Under the pieces are notes generated by a model. That model was not told where the DNA came from and made no database searches. It saw only the letters and a program-made list of their open reading frames with translations. A stretch of 49,368 bases of DNA from Planktothrix sp. FACHB-1365 (lineage in GTDB: Bacteria > Cyanobacteriota > Cyanobacteriia > Cyanobacteriales > Microcoleaceae), in the NCBI RefSeq assembly GCF_014697575.1, contig NZ_JACJSC010000043.1, positions 1 through 49,368 of the forward strand, read 5' to 3'. Within the stretch, counting starts at the first letter, position 1. The number at the start of each line of letters is the position of its first letter. Position numbers and translations under genes: made by a program. Shown here one piece after another: positions 17,123-25,644 of the stretch.

Positions 17123-17425
17123 TTTTGATGATTAATATTAAGTTAACTGAAAAACCCGGTTTCTGAAAGCTAACTGCGGAGTCGAGAAACCGGGTTTTTA
17201 TCCAAATTTTGATAATTAATATTAAGTTAACTGAAAAACCTGATTTCTGAAAGTTAACTGCGGAGTCGAGAAACCGGGTTTTTATTGAGATTTTGATGAT
17301 TAATATTAAGTTAACTGAAAAACCTGATTTCTGAAAGTTAACGGCGAGGTCAAGAAACCGGGTTTTTAATCCAAATTTTGATGCTGAGTATTAAGTTAAC
17401 TGAAAAACCCGGTTTCTGAGAGTTG
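17123..17425. repeat. 84-bp tandem hairpin repeats (about 3.6 copies)
   Basis: Units start at TTTTGAT at 17123, 17207, 17291 and 17376, a period of 84-85 bp. Each unit contains TTAAGTTAACTGAAAAACC and, except in the partial last copy, AGAAACCGGGTTTTT, so it can fold AAAAACCCGG against CCGGGTTTTT as a terminator-like hairpin. They fill most of the 584-bp gap between two convergent genes. This motif type is a widespread dispersed repeat in Oscillatoriales and related cyanobacteria. The rest of the gap (17430-17631) holds no gene; it contains the purine-rich strand of the sequence downstream of the variable protein gene. Confidence 0.85.
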
Positions 17426-17631
17426 GCGGTTTAAAATGGGGACATACCATTTGATTAAATCGTAGGTTTTTTGGATAATTGGGAGTTCTTCCATTAACAA
17501 AACTTAATATCGTTTTTGAAAAAATAAAAATCCTCGCTTCGCTCGGACACAAGGGAAGAAGGGAAAAGAAAAAAGAAGGGTAGAGGGCAAAAGAGCTAAA
17601 GAAAACAGGGCTAAGAAGCCCGCAGGCTAAC

Positions 17632-19233
17632 CTACGACGCACCTACCACCCAACAAACCCGAAAGCCGCAGTTGACGTCGTTGGAGCCGCCAGGGGTGAT
17701 CCTGCCACGACCGGCAGAACGGCAGCCACCAGGACCGTCGAACCACGAACCGCCCCGCAGACAACGATATCTTTCATGGCTTAATAAGTTGACTAAATTT
17801 TCAACATTATAGATTTGATAACGATTATCATTCTTGTTCTGCTCATCCCAAACTTCTCCTTGTGTTGGCGCTTTTTCATAGTTGTCATGCCCAGGATCGG
17901 CGCACCATTCCCAGACATTACCATGTAGATCATACAACCCAAAGGCATTAGGCGGAAATTCACCGACGGGGGTAGTTTCCTCTCGATATATTCCCTTGGG
18001 TTCCTCTGCATAGGTGTAGTTGCCATCATAATTGGCTAAATCACTGGTTAGGGTTTCCCCAAAGTAAAACGGGGTTTGAGTACCAGCGCGACAAGCATAT
18101 TCCCATTGAGCTTCTGAGGGTAAACAATAGTTGCGTCCGGTGTGTTGTAGCAGTCTGGCACAAAATTCTACCGCATCGTACCATTTAACCTTTTCTACAG
18201 GTCGGTTATCCCCTTTGAAGCGGGAAGGGTCAGGGTCGAGATCCCGTTGAATTTTCGGCCAGTTCGCAACGGCTTTCCATTGAGCTTGGGTAATGGGATA
18301 TTTAGCCATAAAGAAGGGGGGAATTGTAACTCGATGTTGGGGTTCTTCTCTCCCGTCATAATTTTGATATTTTTTTTCCGTTTCCAGTGAACCCATAAGG
18401 AATGTCCCCCCAGGAATATAAACCATATCTAACGTGATGCCATTTCCCATGTCTTCGGTAAAGTATCGCGCTTGTTGGGTTTCCCGTTTGATAATTTCAC
18501 CCTTTTTGTTAACGGTAACGGTTTCAAAACTAAAGGTTTTTGCTGGAATAGGAGGGGGAGGTAAAGGAACAGAAACCCCGGCAATATTAACAGTATTATT
18601 TTGTCGCAGTTGGGCAAATTGTTGTTCAGCTTCGGTATAGTTTCCCCGTGCCGCTTTTCCCATTGCTTCCGCTAAAGTTAATAGGGGTTGAAAATTAGCG
18701 TTTTGTAAGGGTTCCGTTAGGGTTTCCACCAGAGAAGAAATTCTTAACCACTCCCTAAAATTAGGTTTTTGCAACAGTTGACGTAATTTGATAGCAATTT
18801 CTTGGGCGGTTGGTTCTGGCTTAACATAAGCTAAAGCTGTCCAATATTGAGCTTGCCATAGTCCTTGAATATCAGTTTTAAAATGATCTTGGATATAGTC
18901 AAGAGAAAAGCTGGAAAGTTCAGAGAGTTCTGAAGAAGTTAATTCATTGAGGAGTAAACAGCGAACGTTTCGATCCATTTCATAGAGTTCTTCACCGATA
19001 TTTTGGCATAAATCGGATAGGAGTAAATGGGCAATGGCAACCCAAGGAACTGGAAGTTCGGAATAAAAATGATTTCGTAAGCGATACAGAAAATCAGGGG
19101 TTAATGCCAAGGGAAAGGCGGCATAACAGGCAAATTGATAATAAATTTCTCCATGTTTCTGACGAAAGCGGTCAATACATTGTTGTGCCGCTTCCGTTTG
19201 GGGATTAGAATCAAGGAGAGAAGAATTTATCAT
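17632..19233 (-). CDS. Formylglycine-generating-enzyme-fold (SUMF1/C-lectin) variable protein
   Basis: A 533-residue protein. The N-terminal half (1-260) is helical and contains VPWVAIAHLLLSDLCQNIGE and ELYEMDRNVRCLLLNEL, a domain seen in cyanobacterial conflict-system proteins. The C-terminal half is an FGE-sulfatase/C-type-lectin domain: MVYIPGGTFLMGS (about 270), ITQAQW, RPVEKVKWYDAVEFCARL, YCLPSEAQWEYACRAG, FGLYDLHGNVWEWC and CLRGGSW, ending GFRVCWVVGAS. Real formylglycine-generating enzymes use paired cysteines; this branch is more likely a ligand-binding scaffold. Residues 498-522 have the codon pattern of a diversity-generating retroelement target. It is the last gene of the operon with the vWA, MoxR and iSTAND-like genes. 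The final 120 bases are GC-rich compared with the rest of the gene. Confidence 0.88.
   Translation of the reverse strand: MINSSLLDSNPQTEAAQQCIDRFRQKHGEIYYQFACYAAFPLALTPDFLYRLRNHFYSELPVPWVAIAHLLLSDLCQNIGEELYEMDRNVRCLLLNELTSSELSELSSFSLDYIQDHFKTDIQGLWQAQYWTALAYVKPEPTAQEIAIKLRQLLQKPNFREWLRISSLVETLTEPLQNANFQPLLTLAEAMGKAARGNYTEAEQQFAQLRQNNTVNIAGVSVPLPPPPIPAKTFSFETVTVNKKGEIIKRETQQARYFTEDMGNGITLDMVYIPGGTFLMGSLETEKKYQNYDGREEPQHRVTIPPFFMAKYPITQAQWKAVANWPKIQRDLDPDPSRFKGDNRPVEKVKWYDAVEFCARLLQHTGRNYCLPSEAQWEYACRAGTQTPFYFGETLTSDLANYDGNYTYAEEPKGIYREETTPVGEFPPNAFGLYDLHGNVWEWCADPGHDNYEKAPTQGEVWDEQNKNDNRYQIYNVENLVNLLSHERYRCLRGGSWFDGPGGCRSAGRGRITPGGSNDVNCGFRVCWVVGAS
17668..17742 (-). other. Candidate DGR variable region (VR)
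   Basis: Codes residues 498-522 of the FGE-fold protein. Read on the minus strand, the positions that correspond to asparagine runs in related cyanobacterial proteins are TTC, GAC, GGT, GGT, GGC, GGT, GGC, ATC, ACC, GGC, GGC, TCC, AAC, GAC, GTC, AAC and TGC. Every one ends in C or T, as expected if AAC/AAT codons in a template repeat were changed at their two adenines. The scaffold codons between them (CCT, TGCCGTTCTGCC, CGT, AGG) are not so biased. No matching template repeat or DGR reverse transcriptase is in the window. Confidence 0.65.
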
Positions 19234-19298
19234 TCAATTTTAGATTGTTGACAGTTGACAGTTTCCCCCTAGAATTGGAGGGGAATCGCCCCCTAAAT

Positions 19299-19354
19299 CC
19301 CCCAATACTGGGGGACTTGAAGAGGATTATCCTGTTCCCCCCAAAATTGGGGGG
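19299..19354. repeat. Intergenic hairpins in the gap upstream of the variable gene
   Basis: CCCCC-AATACT-GGGGG (19299-19314) and CCCCCC-AAAATT-GGGGGG (19337-19354). Neighbouring sequence has heptamer-like runs (TTGACAG twice near 19246, CCCATT/TTGCC near 19395). These are typical low-complexity cyanobacterial intergenic repeats. They may attenuate transcription between the vWA gene and the variable gene. Confidence 0.6.
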
Positions 19355-19415
19355 CTAGGGGGGCTATCTAGCCATGCTAGAGGGGAATTGCCCCTTACCC
19401 ATTATTGCCCATTGC

Positions 19416-20534
19416 CTATTGCAACACTTGGAGCGCATTATAAAATCCCTGACGATCGCTGGGAAACATTTTAACAGTTTTTAGTTGAGCGATCGCCTCA
19501 GCCGTTGTATAACGCCAGTCGGGTTTGGGTAATGGGTTTAACCAAGCGATCGCTTTGACAGAAGATTGTAATTGCTTTAGTACCTGTTGAGTTGTATTCA
19601 AATGATAGGGAGAGTAGCGTTTTTCTCCGGCATCCCCATTGCTAAAAATTAACACAACGGTTTTTTGAGGATGGGTAAGTTCTCGGATGGCATCGAAGGG
19701 AATTTCTTCCTCAAAATCAGGATCTCTAAAAAAATAGGAACTGAGATGTTCATGGAAATAATAACATTGATTGGGGTCTAAACAACCTGTGCGTTGAGCA
19801 GTTTCTACGAGTTGCCGAGATAAAATTTGAAAGGGTTGCATTCCTCCCCGTTGGGCGATCAATAATATTAAGGAACTGGTTTTTTGACGACCTGGTTTTA
19901 AAACAGGTGTAATTGGTTTGCCTTGACGTTGCATTTGTTCTATTGTGGCTTGAATATTAAATTCTAAACGGGTTCCGGTTTTGAGAACAGATTTTAATTG
20001 ATACCATCCTTGGGTCATTTGTTCGGGGGTAACTGGGAAATATTCATTGGGGTTTTTTGGGGGGTTAAAGTTCATCCAAGTTCGTTGGGTAGGAAGTTTA
20101 ATGGCTTTCACAACTTGAGAATGTTCAGGGAGTGATATTGAGTTTGTTAGGGGGGAAGCAGGAAAGAAAAAATATTCGTTATTGTCTTTATTGTCTTTTG
20201 GTTCAACAGGTGGGGGCGGATCTTTTTCGATTTTTGTTGTTTGGGTTGTGGGTTGGGTTGAGGTTTTTGTTTTAGAAATCTGCGGTTGAGGAGAACTTGT
20301 TTCTATAGGGCTATTGGGAAGGGTGATATTATTAAAAATTGCCTCAAACTGTTGTTGTTGACTGCGAGACTTTACCCATAAGGTTCTACAGAGTTGTTTG
20401 AGTTTATTCGCTTCTAGGGGATATATTTCAGTTTTAATGGCTTCAATTAAGGATAGATAGTCCTGGGTTCCTAAAGGAAATCCCGCTTCTCTGAGTTGGG
20501 TGAATAAGTTGTAATAAAAATCGAGTATATTCAT
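19416..20534 (-). CDS. CoxE-like vWA-domain protein with degenerate metal site
   Basis: A 372-residue protein. The N-terminal FTQLREAGFPLGTQDYLSLI is characteristic of CoxE-type proteins that work with MoxR ATPases. A 100-residue low-complexity linker rich in P, T and K follows. The C-terminal vWA domain (about 215-372) has SSLILLIAQRGGMQPF at the place of the MIDAS motif DxSxS, so the metal-binding aspartate and serines are replaced. TVVLIFSNGDAG and AIAWLNPLPKPDWRYTTAEA are typical of the later CoxE strands. It lies 181 bp downstream of the moxR gene in the same operon and should be its partner adaptor. The degenerate MIDAS suggests protein binding without a metal. Confidence 0.85.
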   Translation of the reverse strand: MNILDFYYNLFTQLREAGFPLGTQDYLSLIEAIKTEIYPLEANKLKQLCRTLWVKSRSQQQQFEAIFNNITLPNSPIETSSPQPQISKTKTSTQPTTQTTKIEKDPPPPVEPKDNKDNNEYFFFPASPLTNSISLPEHSQVVKAIKLPTQRTWMNFNPPKNPNEYFPVTPEQMTQGWYQLKSVLKTGTRLEFNIQATIEQMQRQGKPITPVLKPGRQKTSSLILLIAQRGGMQPFQILSRQLVETAQRTGCLDPNQCYYFHEHLSSYFFRDPDFEEEIPFDAIRELTHPQKTVVLIFSNGDAGEKRYSPYHLNTTQQVLKQLQSSVKAIAWLNPLPKPDWRYTTAEAIAQLKTVKMFPSDRQGFYNALQVLQ

Positions 20535-20715
20535 GGTTTATACCAGATATCGGGTGTCAGTTATCAGGTGTAGAAGTGCTATATTTCTTTCTCGCATCGC
20601 CTTGCAGGAGAGGGGTTAGGGGAGAGGTCAGATAAATAAACCTTGCCCAGAAACCTGCCAAAATTTATCCCTTAAACCATTGCCCATTGCCCATTCCCCA
20701 TTTTGCTGAATACGA

Positions 20716-21771
20716 TTAAATTTTATCATCATCATCTTCCACCTTATTATAATTTTTAGGTTCATTGGTATCAAAATCATCAGGAACAATTTCACTGTAT
20801 TGTTTAACATCTTCTCGCGTTTTTAACAAAGTGCTTTCATAAGGAATTTTCCTTTTTTTAAGAAGGTCTTCAATTTCAGTTTCTGTTGACTTAAATTTTA
20901 AAGCACTGATCCAATCAATTAATTCACTAATACTGATTTTTTTACCAAAATCACCTTTATCCTCTGCCATTTGATCTCGAATTGCCAAAAACCGATCTAA
21001 TGCCAAGTTCAGCAAGGACTGTGACCAATCTTTACCAAATCTAGCGGTAACAATTTTTTCTAAATCTTTGCGGTTAGGAAACTCAATATAATGATATAAA
21101 CATCGACGTAAAAAAGCATCAGGTAATTTTTTCTGAGCATTACTGGTAATTAAAATAATTGGTGTATAGTCATATTCTGCACGAATTTCTTCTCCGGTTT
21201 CTCGCACAAAAAAACGTTTTTCTTCTAATTCCAATAATAAATCATTGGGAAAATCTGGATCGGCTTTATCAATTTCATCAATTAAAACAATCATTCGTTG
21301 CTGATTTTGAGAAGCTTTAAATGCCTTACCAAGCGCTCCCCATTCGATATAAGCTTGATGTAGGGGATCATTTAATCTCTCTTGAATTTTAGCTTTTTCT
21401 AGCGGATCTGTGGCTGCGAGTTGAGCATCATAAAGTCGTCTAACGGCATCATAACGATATAAACCATCCCGTGCTTGATCCGTTGATTTAATATACCAAT
21501 CTGTATAGGGCCATTTGGTTTGCGATCGCTTGCTAAATTCATAGGCGATCGCTTTAGCTAATTTTGTCTTACCAGACCCGGGTTCCCCCTCAAATAATAT
21601 GGGACGTTTTAACTTAATTGCTAAATTCACCGCTTCAATTAACCCCTCACTAATATCAGCTAAATAGGGATAAAGGGGTTCTTGAGTTTCAGGATCTTTT
21701 TCTTTAGCTTTGGGTTGAAATTTAGGATCTCCGGTAAAATTAGGATTAATGGGGTCTAAAGTTTTAGCCAT
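20716..21771 (-). CDS. MoxR-type AAA+ ATPase
   Basis: A 351-residue ATPase. Walker A is EGEPGSGKTKLAKAIA (61-76), Walker B is IVLIDEIDKADPDFPNDLL (near 163-180), and sensor 1 with arginine finger is PIILITSNAQKKLPDAFLRR. A C-terminal lid and an acidic tail (EPKNYNKVEDDDDKI) follow. MoxR ATPases remodel partner complexes together with vWA proteins, and here a CoxE-like vWA gene follows. The start overlaps the end of the upstream iSTAND-like gene by 16 bp, so translation is probably coupled. Confidence 0.92.
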   Translation of the reverse strand: MAKTLDPINPNFTGDPKFQPKAKEKDPETQEPLYPYLADISEGLIEAVNLAIKLKRPILFEGEPGSGKTKLAKAIAYEFSKRSQTKWPYTDWYIKSTDQARDGLYRYDAVRRLYDAQLAATDPLEKAKIQERLNDPLHQAYIEWGALGKAFKASQNQQRMIVLIDEIDKADPDFPNDLLLELEEKRFFVRETGEEIRAEYDYTPIILITSNAQKKLPDAFLRRCLYHYIEFPNRKDLEKIVTARFGKDWSQSLLNLALDRFLAIRDQMAEDKGDFGKKISISELIDWISALKFKSTETEIEDLLKKRKIPYESTLLKTREDVKQYSEIVPDDFDTNEPKNYNKVEDDDDKI

Positions 21772-23078
21772 TGGTCTTTATGCTCCTGCCATTCATTTAA
21801 AGTAAATTTATAAAAGGTTTCTAAAACAATCTCCGGTTCAATTTTATCAAAGTTAACAGGAATTTCAATTTGAACTTTCTGCCAAACTTGGTCTAAAAAT
21901 TTTTCAGGATCTTGAGAGAAGCTTAAACCTCGTTTCCAGTTCGACATTTGAGTAATAATTTTTTCTTCCTCGATCCAATCAAGCAAATCGCGCCTATAGA
22001 ATTCGGAAGCAATAGAAATATTATTTTTAAATAAATCGATGCTTGATTGTTCAGATGAAAAAGCTAAATCAACCCAAACAAAAAAAATTTGAGGGCAAAA
22101 ATCATCTTTTTGTAGTGTCTTTAATTTTCTGTTCAAAGGTCTTCCAATGCTCTTAACAAATTCGTCTAACTGCTCAATTTGATTTGCCTCTGAAGTCCAC
22201 AATAAAAACAGAAGATTTTTTTTCTGCCTTTGTAATTGTTTAACAACTTCCTCAGATACATCGCTAGAAATTTTTCCTTGTTGTTCAGCCTTAATTCTAT
22301 TAAGAAGTGTTTTCCTAATTGCCAATTGACCACAAGCATAGGTTAATTGATGTTGCAAGTCGTAATTATAACTATGATTACTATTAAAGTCGATATCAAT
22401 AATTTGGCAATTTTGGCAATTTTGTTTTAGTAAACGTTTTAATAGCCAAAATAAATGAATACAGCGAGTTTTAATATTAGTAACTTTAAAGCCAAAAACC
22501 GAAGATCTTGTCAAGTTTCTATACTGTCTATAGGATGAAAATTGAGAACTATGGTTTAAGTTTGAAAGCGTCATCTCTAACTCGGTAATAACTTTTAACT
22601 TATCTTCTTGATAATCTGCTTTAGAGATTCCTACATCTTGCCAATTTAACTCTAAAAACTCACAAAATAACTGGAAACAATCTGGCTCAATAAACTTTTC
22701 ACCTTTTGTAAATTTTAGCCAACTTCCACGAGAATTATAGCGAATATTAAGATAGTCATCCAAAAACATATTTAAGCCACCCTTGACTTTTTCACAAATA
22801 CGTGATTGAATTTCGTCTAAAGTTAACCGTTGATTTTTTAATTCAGGTAGAATACCTAGTAAAGCTGTTTTGTAGTAAGCTTCGATAACTTCTTCCTGAT
22901 ATAAGTCGTTTAATTCCTCTTCATTAAGCCCCTGCTTTATATCTTTCCCTCGTTTTGTTAAAATTTCTTGTATTCGATATTGAGCAAATTCCCATCGCAG
23001 CGTAATCATACCTCTGCAATTGATTAATCCCTGAATCCTATCTAACTGATCGTCACGAATTCTCAATTTCCCTACCAT
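21756..23078 (-). CDS. iSTAND-like regulatory protein with N-terminal HTH-like domain (tentative)
   Basis: A 440-residue protein, first gene of the operon. The N-terminal third contains SRGSWLKFTKGEKFIEPDCF then QLFCEFLELNWQDVG (about 115-150), which resembles the short HTH-like effector domain found before NACHT/STAND modules in filamentous cyanobacteria. The rest has alternating strands and helices but no Walker A motif, as in the inactive STAND (iSTAND) domains of MoxR-vWA systems. Operon position supports that reading. The family call is by layout only, with no diagnostic residue to prove it. Rich in N, Q and K compared with neighbours. Confidence 0.5.
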   Translation of the reverse strand: MVGKLRIRDDQLDRIQGLINCRGMITLRWEFAQYRIQEILTKRGKDIKQGLNEEELNDLYQEEVIEAYYKTALLGILPELKNQRLTLDEIQSRICEKVKGGLNMFLDDYLNIRYNSRGSWLKFTKGEKFIEPDCFQLFCEFLELNWQDVGISKADYQEDKLKVITELEMTLSNLNHSSQFSSYRQYRNLTRSSVFGFKVTNIKTRCIHLFWLLKRLLKQNCQNCQIIDIDFNSNHSYNYDLQHQLTYACGQLAIRKTLLNRIKAEQQGKISSDVSEEVVKQLQRQKKNLLFLLWTSEANQIEQLDEFVKSIGRPLNRKLKTLQKDDFCPQIFFVWVDLAFSSEQSSIDLFKNNISIASEFYRRDLLDWIEEEKIITQMSNWKRGLSFSQDPEKFLDQVWQKVQIEIPVNFDKIEPEIVLETFYKFTLNEWQEHKDQWLKL

Positions 23079-23272
23079 AGCACCAGAATTTTGTCAAGGA
23101 TCTGCAAAATAGCAATGATTTTTAGATCGCTGACCTCTTAAAAAAGGTCTGATTCAATATAAGTGTGAGGACAGGTAAACGGCTTTTGCCACCAGGTCTT
23201 CACAGCGCACCTTGAAAACTGAATATACAAGTTTACCTCTCTTTAGGAACAGGCGTTGATTCAGTAGTCAAG

Positions 23273-24289
23273 ATGTCAACCAAACCAACACCTATCAAAA
23301 AAACCATGACTCCTAGTTTACAACCTAAAGCGGGTGCTTTCCTGCCCGAAACGAATGCTTGTGTGTTTCTCAAAGCTGCCCAAGCGATGAAACCGAACTC
23401 CTCGTTTAAGGATCTTTGGGAAACAGCACAGGAATTAGTGCCTTACCTCAAACCCATTGAGAAGGAAGTGCGGCAAGTCACCCAACCAGGGGGTATTCCT
23501 TGGACAGTGATCCAGAATCTTCCCATTGATGAGGAGTTGCCACCAACGCCTACAGATGGGAAACGCCCCAACGATAAAGGATGGGTGAGTGAATTGGTTC
23601 TGTTGGCGGTGTTGCATATCGCTGGGTTGCTGCCACTTGCCTTTGAGCAAGAAAAGAACGGTCAGATTATCCATGAAATTGCGCCAGTCCCTGGGTTGTC
23701 CCATACTCAGTCCAATTCTGGCCGAGTACCTTTGAGTTGGCACGCAGATCTTGGTCATTTGCAGTCCAAATATCGCCCAGAATTTTTGTTGTTGCTAGGT
23801 TTACGCAACCCTGCTGAAACAAAAACTTGGATTGCCCCTATTGAGGAGATCACCGAAAAGTTGCAGCGCCAATCTCCAGACAGCGATCGCATTTTACGTC
23901 AATCTCGCTATCGACCGCAATCACCTGACTCGTTTAACTATAACGGCAATTTGATCCTGTCAAAATCCCAACCGTTAATTTCAACAAACGAAGAAGGTTA
24001 TGACGAAGTGGTTGGGAATTTAAGCAACATTCAGGCGTTAGACGATGAGGCAAAAGCGGCTTTGGAGACGTTGAAAAATTTGTTAAAACCGCCAATCGCC
24101 AAATCTGTCATTTTAAAACCTGGGAGCTTATTACTGTTTAACAATTTACGCTGTTTGCACGCACGAGATGCGGTGTTTAGCGATCGCTGGTTGCAGCGAG
24201 TTTATGGGCGAAATTCCTTAAACGCATTGCGTTCTGCAACGGGTTCTAATGGCTATGTTTTCGATAGCTGTTTAATTGCATTATCTTAG
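23273..24289 (+). CDS. TauD/clavaminate-synthase-like Fe(II)/2-oxoglutarate oxygenase
   Basis: A 338-residue enzyme of the double-stranded beta-helix oxygenase family. The metal triad is readable as H157-x-D159 in LSWHADLGH and H296 in RCLHARD; R309 in QRVYGR should bind 2-oxoglutarate. Such enzymes hydroxylate free amino acids or small metabolites, often for natural products, but the substrate cannot be inferred here. It starts a plus-strand group, divergent from the conflict operon, and ends with a strong C6/G6 hairpin. No biosynthetic partner genes are adjacent apart from the YbaK-type deacylase. Confidence 0.85.
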   Translation: MSTKPTPIKKTMTPSLQPKAGAFLPETNACVFLKAAQAMKPNSSFKDLWETAQELVPYLKPIEKEVRQVTQPGGIPWTVIQNLPIDEELPPTPTDGKRPNDKGWVSELVLLAVLHIAGLLPLAFEQEKNGQIIHEIAPVPGLSHTQSNSGRVPLSWHADLGHLQSKYRPEFLLLLGLRNPAETKTWIAPIEEITEKLQRQSPDSDRILRQSRYRPQSPDSFNYNGNLILSKSQPLISTNEEGYDEVVGNLSNIQALDDEAKAALETLKNLLKPPIAKSVILKPGSLLLFNNLRCLHARDAVFSDRWLQRVYGRNSLNALRSATGSNGYVFDSCLIALS

Positions 24290-24299
24290 TCCTCCCTAA

Positions 24300-24319
24300 C
24301 CCCCCTAAAAAAAGGGGGG
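24300..24319 (+). terminator. Hairpin terminator after the oxygenase gene
   Basis: CCCCCC (24300-24305), an AT loop, then GGGGGG (24314-24319), 11 bases after the stop. No strong T run follows, so termination may be partial. The next gene starts 34 bp later. Confidence 0.6.
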
Positions 24320-24352
24320 AATAGGTTAACTCTAATTAGGAAAGAAAATACA

Positions 24353-24871
24353 ATGGAACACACCCAAAAATTGCTCAATTACTTACTGGAAAATCAGGTT
24401 AAATATCAATATTTAACCCATCCTGAATGCAAAACCTCGAAAGAAAGCCGAGAAGCTCGTATTAAGGCAGGGGGAGACGATGTTATTGGTGCGAAAGCTC
24501 TTGTGATCAAGATGGATCGAAAAGGATCAGGGAGTGAATTTAATCTGTTGGTTTTACCAGGAACAAGAAAGCTGGATTCTTCTGTATTGAAACAGTATTT
24601 TAAAGCCGAAATCAAGTCTTTTCGGTTTGCCACAACAGAGGAGTTAGCTGATTTAACGGAAGGTTTAGTTCCTGGTTCAATTCCTCCCTTTGCTCACCCG
24701 ATTTTTGACACTCTCAATCATCTATTTGTCGATTCTGCTTTGTTAGACCATGAAAAGATCGGCTTCAATGCAGCGAGTTTAACCCAATCTCTAATTATCC
24801 ACACTCAGGATTATCTCAAACTCGCACAGCCGACTCATATATTTGCATTTTCTGTTCACCAGGAGGAGTAA
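24353..24871 (+). CDS. YbaK/ProX-type aminoacyl-tRNA deacylase domain protein
   Basis: A 172-residue single-domain protein of the tRNA-edit family, which hydrolyses mischarged aminoacyl-tRNAs such as Cys- or Ala-tRNA(Pro). Markers are the N-terminal helix LLNYLLENQVKYQYLTHP, the conserved GAKALVIKMD strand with its lysine, and GLVPGSIPPFAHP, followed by a strand and helix ending in SLIIHTQDYLKLA. Length and motif order fit a free-standing family member. Its stop is directly followed by a GAGGAG Shine-Dalgarno for the next gene, so the two are co-transcribed. Confidence 0.88.
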   Translation: MEHTQKLLNYLLENQVKYQYLTHPECKTSKESREARIKAGGDDVIGAKALVIKMDRKGSGSEFNLLVLPGTRKLDSSVLKQYFKAEIKSFRFATTEELADLTEGLVPGSIPPFAHPIFDTLNHLFVDSALLDHEKIGFNAASLTQSLIIHTQDYLKLAQPTHIFAFSVHQEE

Positions 24872-24872
24872 C

Positions 24873-25640
24873 ATGGATTGTATCAGAGATAGAAAAGGTA
24901 AAAAAATTTGCAACATTGTCAGTCACCCGGATAAAGATTTTGAAGCATTTTGCACTGAATGTAAAACGCGTTTTACTAAAAAACGGGACGATATCTGGGG
25001 AGATTTTGATATCGTATCGTTAGTTATTTTAGTGGTGGCTTTCTTATTTCTAGTGTCCGTCTTGGGGGGCTGTCAAAAACAGTCAAAATTATTACTCATT
25101 CGTATCTCAGATGTTTCTGCCTCTGCGTTAAATAATCCTGAACAAACTAAAGCTTTGAAGGATGCTTGCTTTGCGATCGCTGATGCCAGTAAACCAGGCG
25201 ATAAACAAGCTTTAATTCAAGTCAGTGAAAATTTAACAGCTACAGATCCTTCTGTGGTTAAAGATCAGGAGCAATTATACGCTTTATGCCATCAAAAACC
25301 TGTTCAATCAAAAGGTCAAGGTACTTTTGTCTGTGATGCGATTAATTTAAGTGGAGAAATGATAGATCGCCACTCTGAAACTATCCCCTTAGTTGTACTA
25401 CAAGTTCAAGCAAATGAAAGGGAAGACTTCTGCCCAGAAACCTTAACGAATTTAGCCAAAAAAGTGTCTTCCCGCAACGGCACGTTATTAGTGGTTGGCA
25501 GTACCAATGATGGCAATACAGAATTCAATTCTAATCTTTGGGAAACCCTAAAAGATGTTCAAAACACTGAATTTTGCAACCAAAATATTCGGCACTGCGT
25601 AAAAGATTCTATTCTCAATCTTCGTTCTAACCAGGAGTAA
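24873..25640 (+). CDS. Membrane-anchored protein with vWA-like motifs
   Basis: About 255 residues from the ATG at 24873, chosen because AGGAGG precedes it by 5-6 bases. A CxxC pair (C27, C30) in the N-terminal region may bind zinc. One membrane helix follows (about 46-66, IVSLVILVVAFLFLVSVLGG), with a cysteine right after it. The outer part starts LLLIRISDVSASALNN, which has the DxSxS pattern of a vWA metal site, and later GQGTFVCDAI and VVLQVQANERED could supply the threonine and aspartate. I infer a vWA-like fold; the family is not otherwise recognised. It is in an operon with a 64-residue protein. Confidence 0.55.
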   Translation: MDCIRDRKGKKICNIVSHPDKDFEAFCTECKTRFTKKRDDIWGDFDIVSLVILVVAFLFLVSVLGGCQKQSKLLLIRISDVSASALNNPEQTKALKDACFAIADASKPGDKQALIQVSENLTATDPSVVKDQEQLYALCHQKPVQSKGQGTFVCDAINLSGEMIDRHSETIPLVVLQVQANEREDFCPETLTNLAKKVSSRNGTLLVVGSTNDGNTEFNSNLWETLKDVQNTEFCNQNIRHCVKDSILNLRSNQE

Positions 25641-25644
25641 AACT

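Noticed and set aside
17123-17425. 84-bp repeats as a CRISPR array
   Set aside because: The whole unit repeats, including the parts that would be spacers; there are no unique spacers of constant length and no cas genes.
24300-24319. C6/G6 hairpin as a riboswitch for the YbaK gene
   Set aside because: It is a simple stem with an A-rich loop, without a conserved aptamer; a terminator or dispersed repeat is enough explanation.
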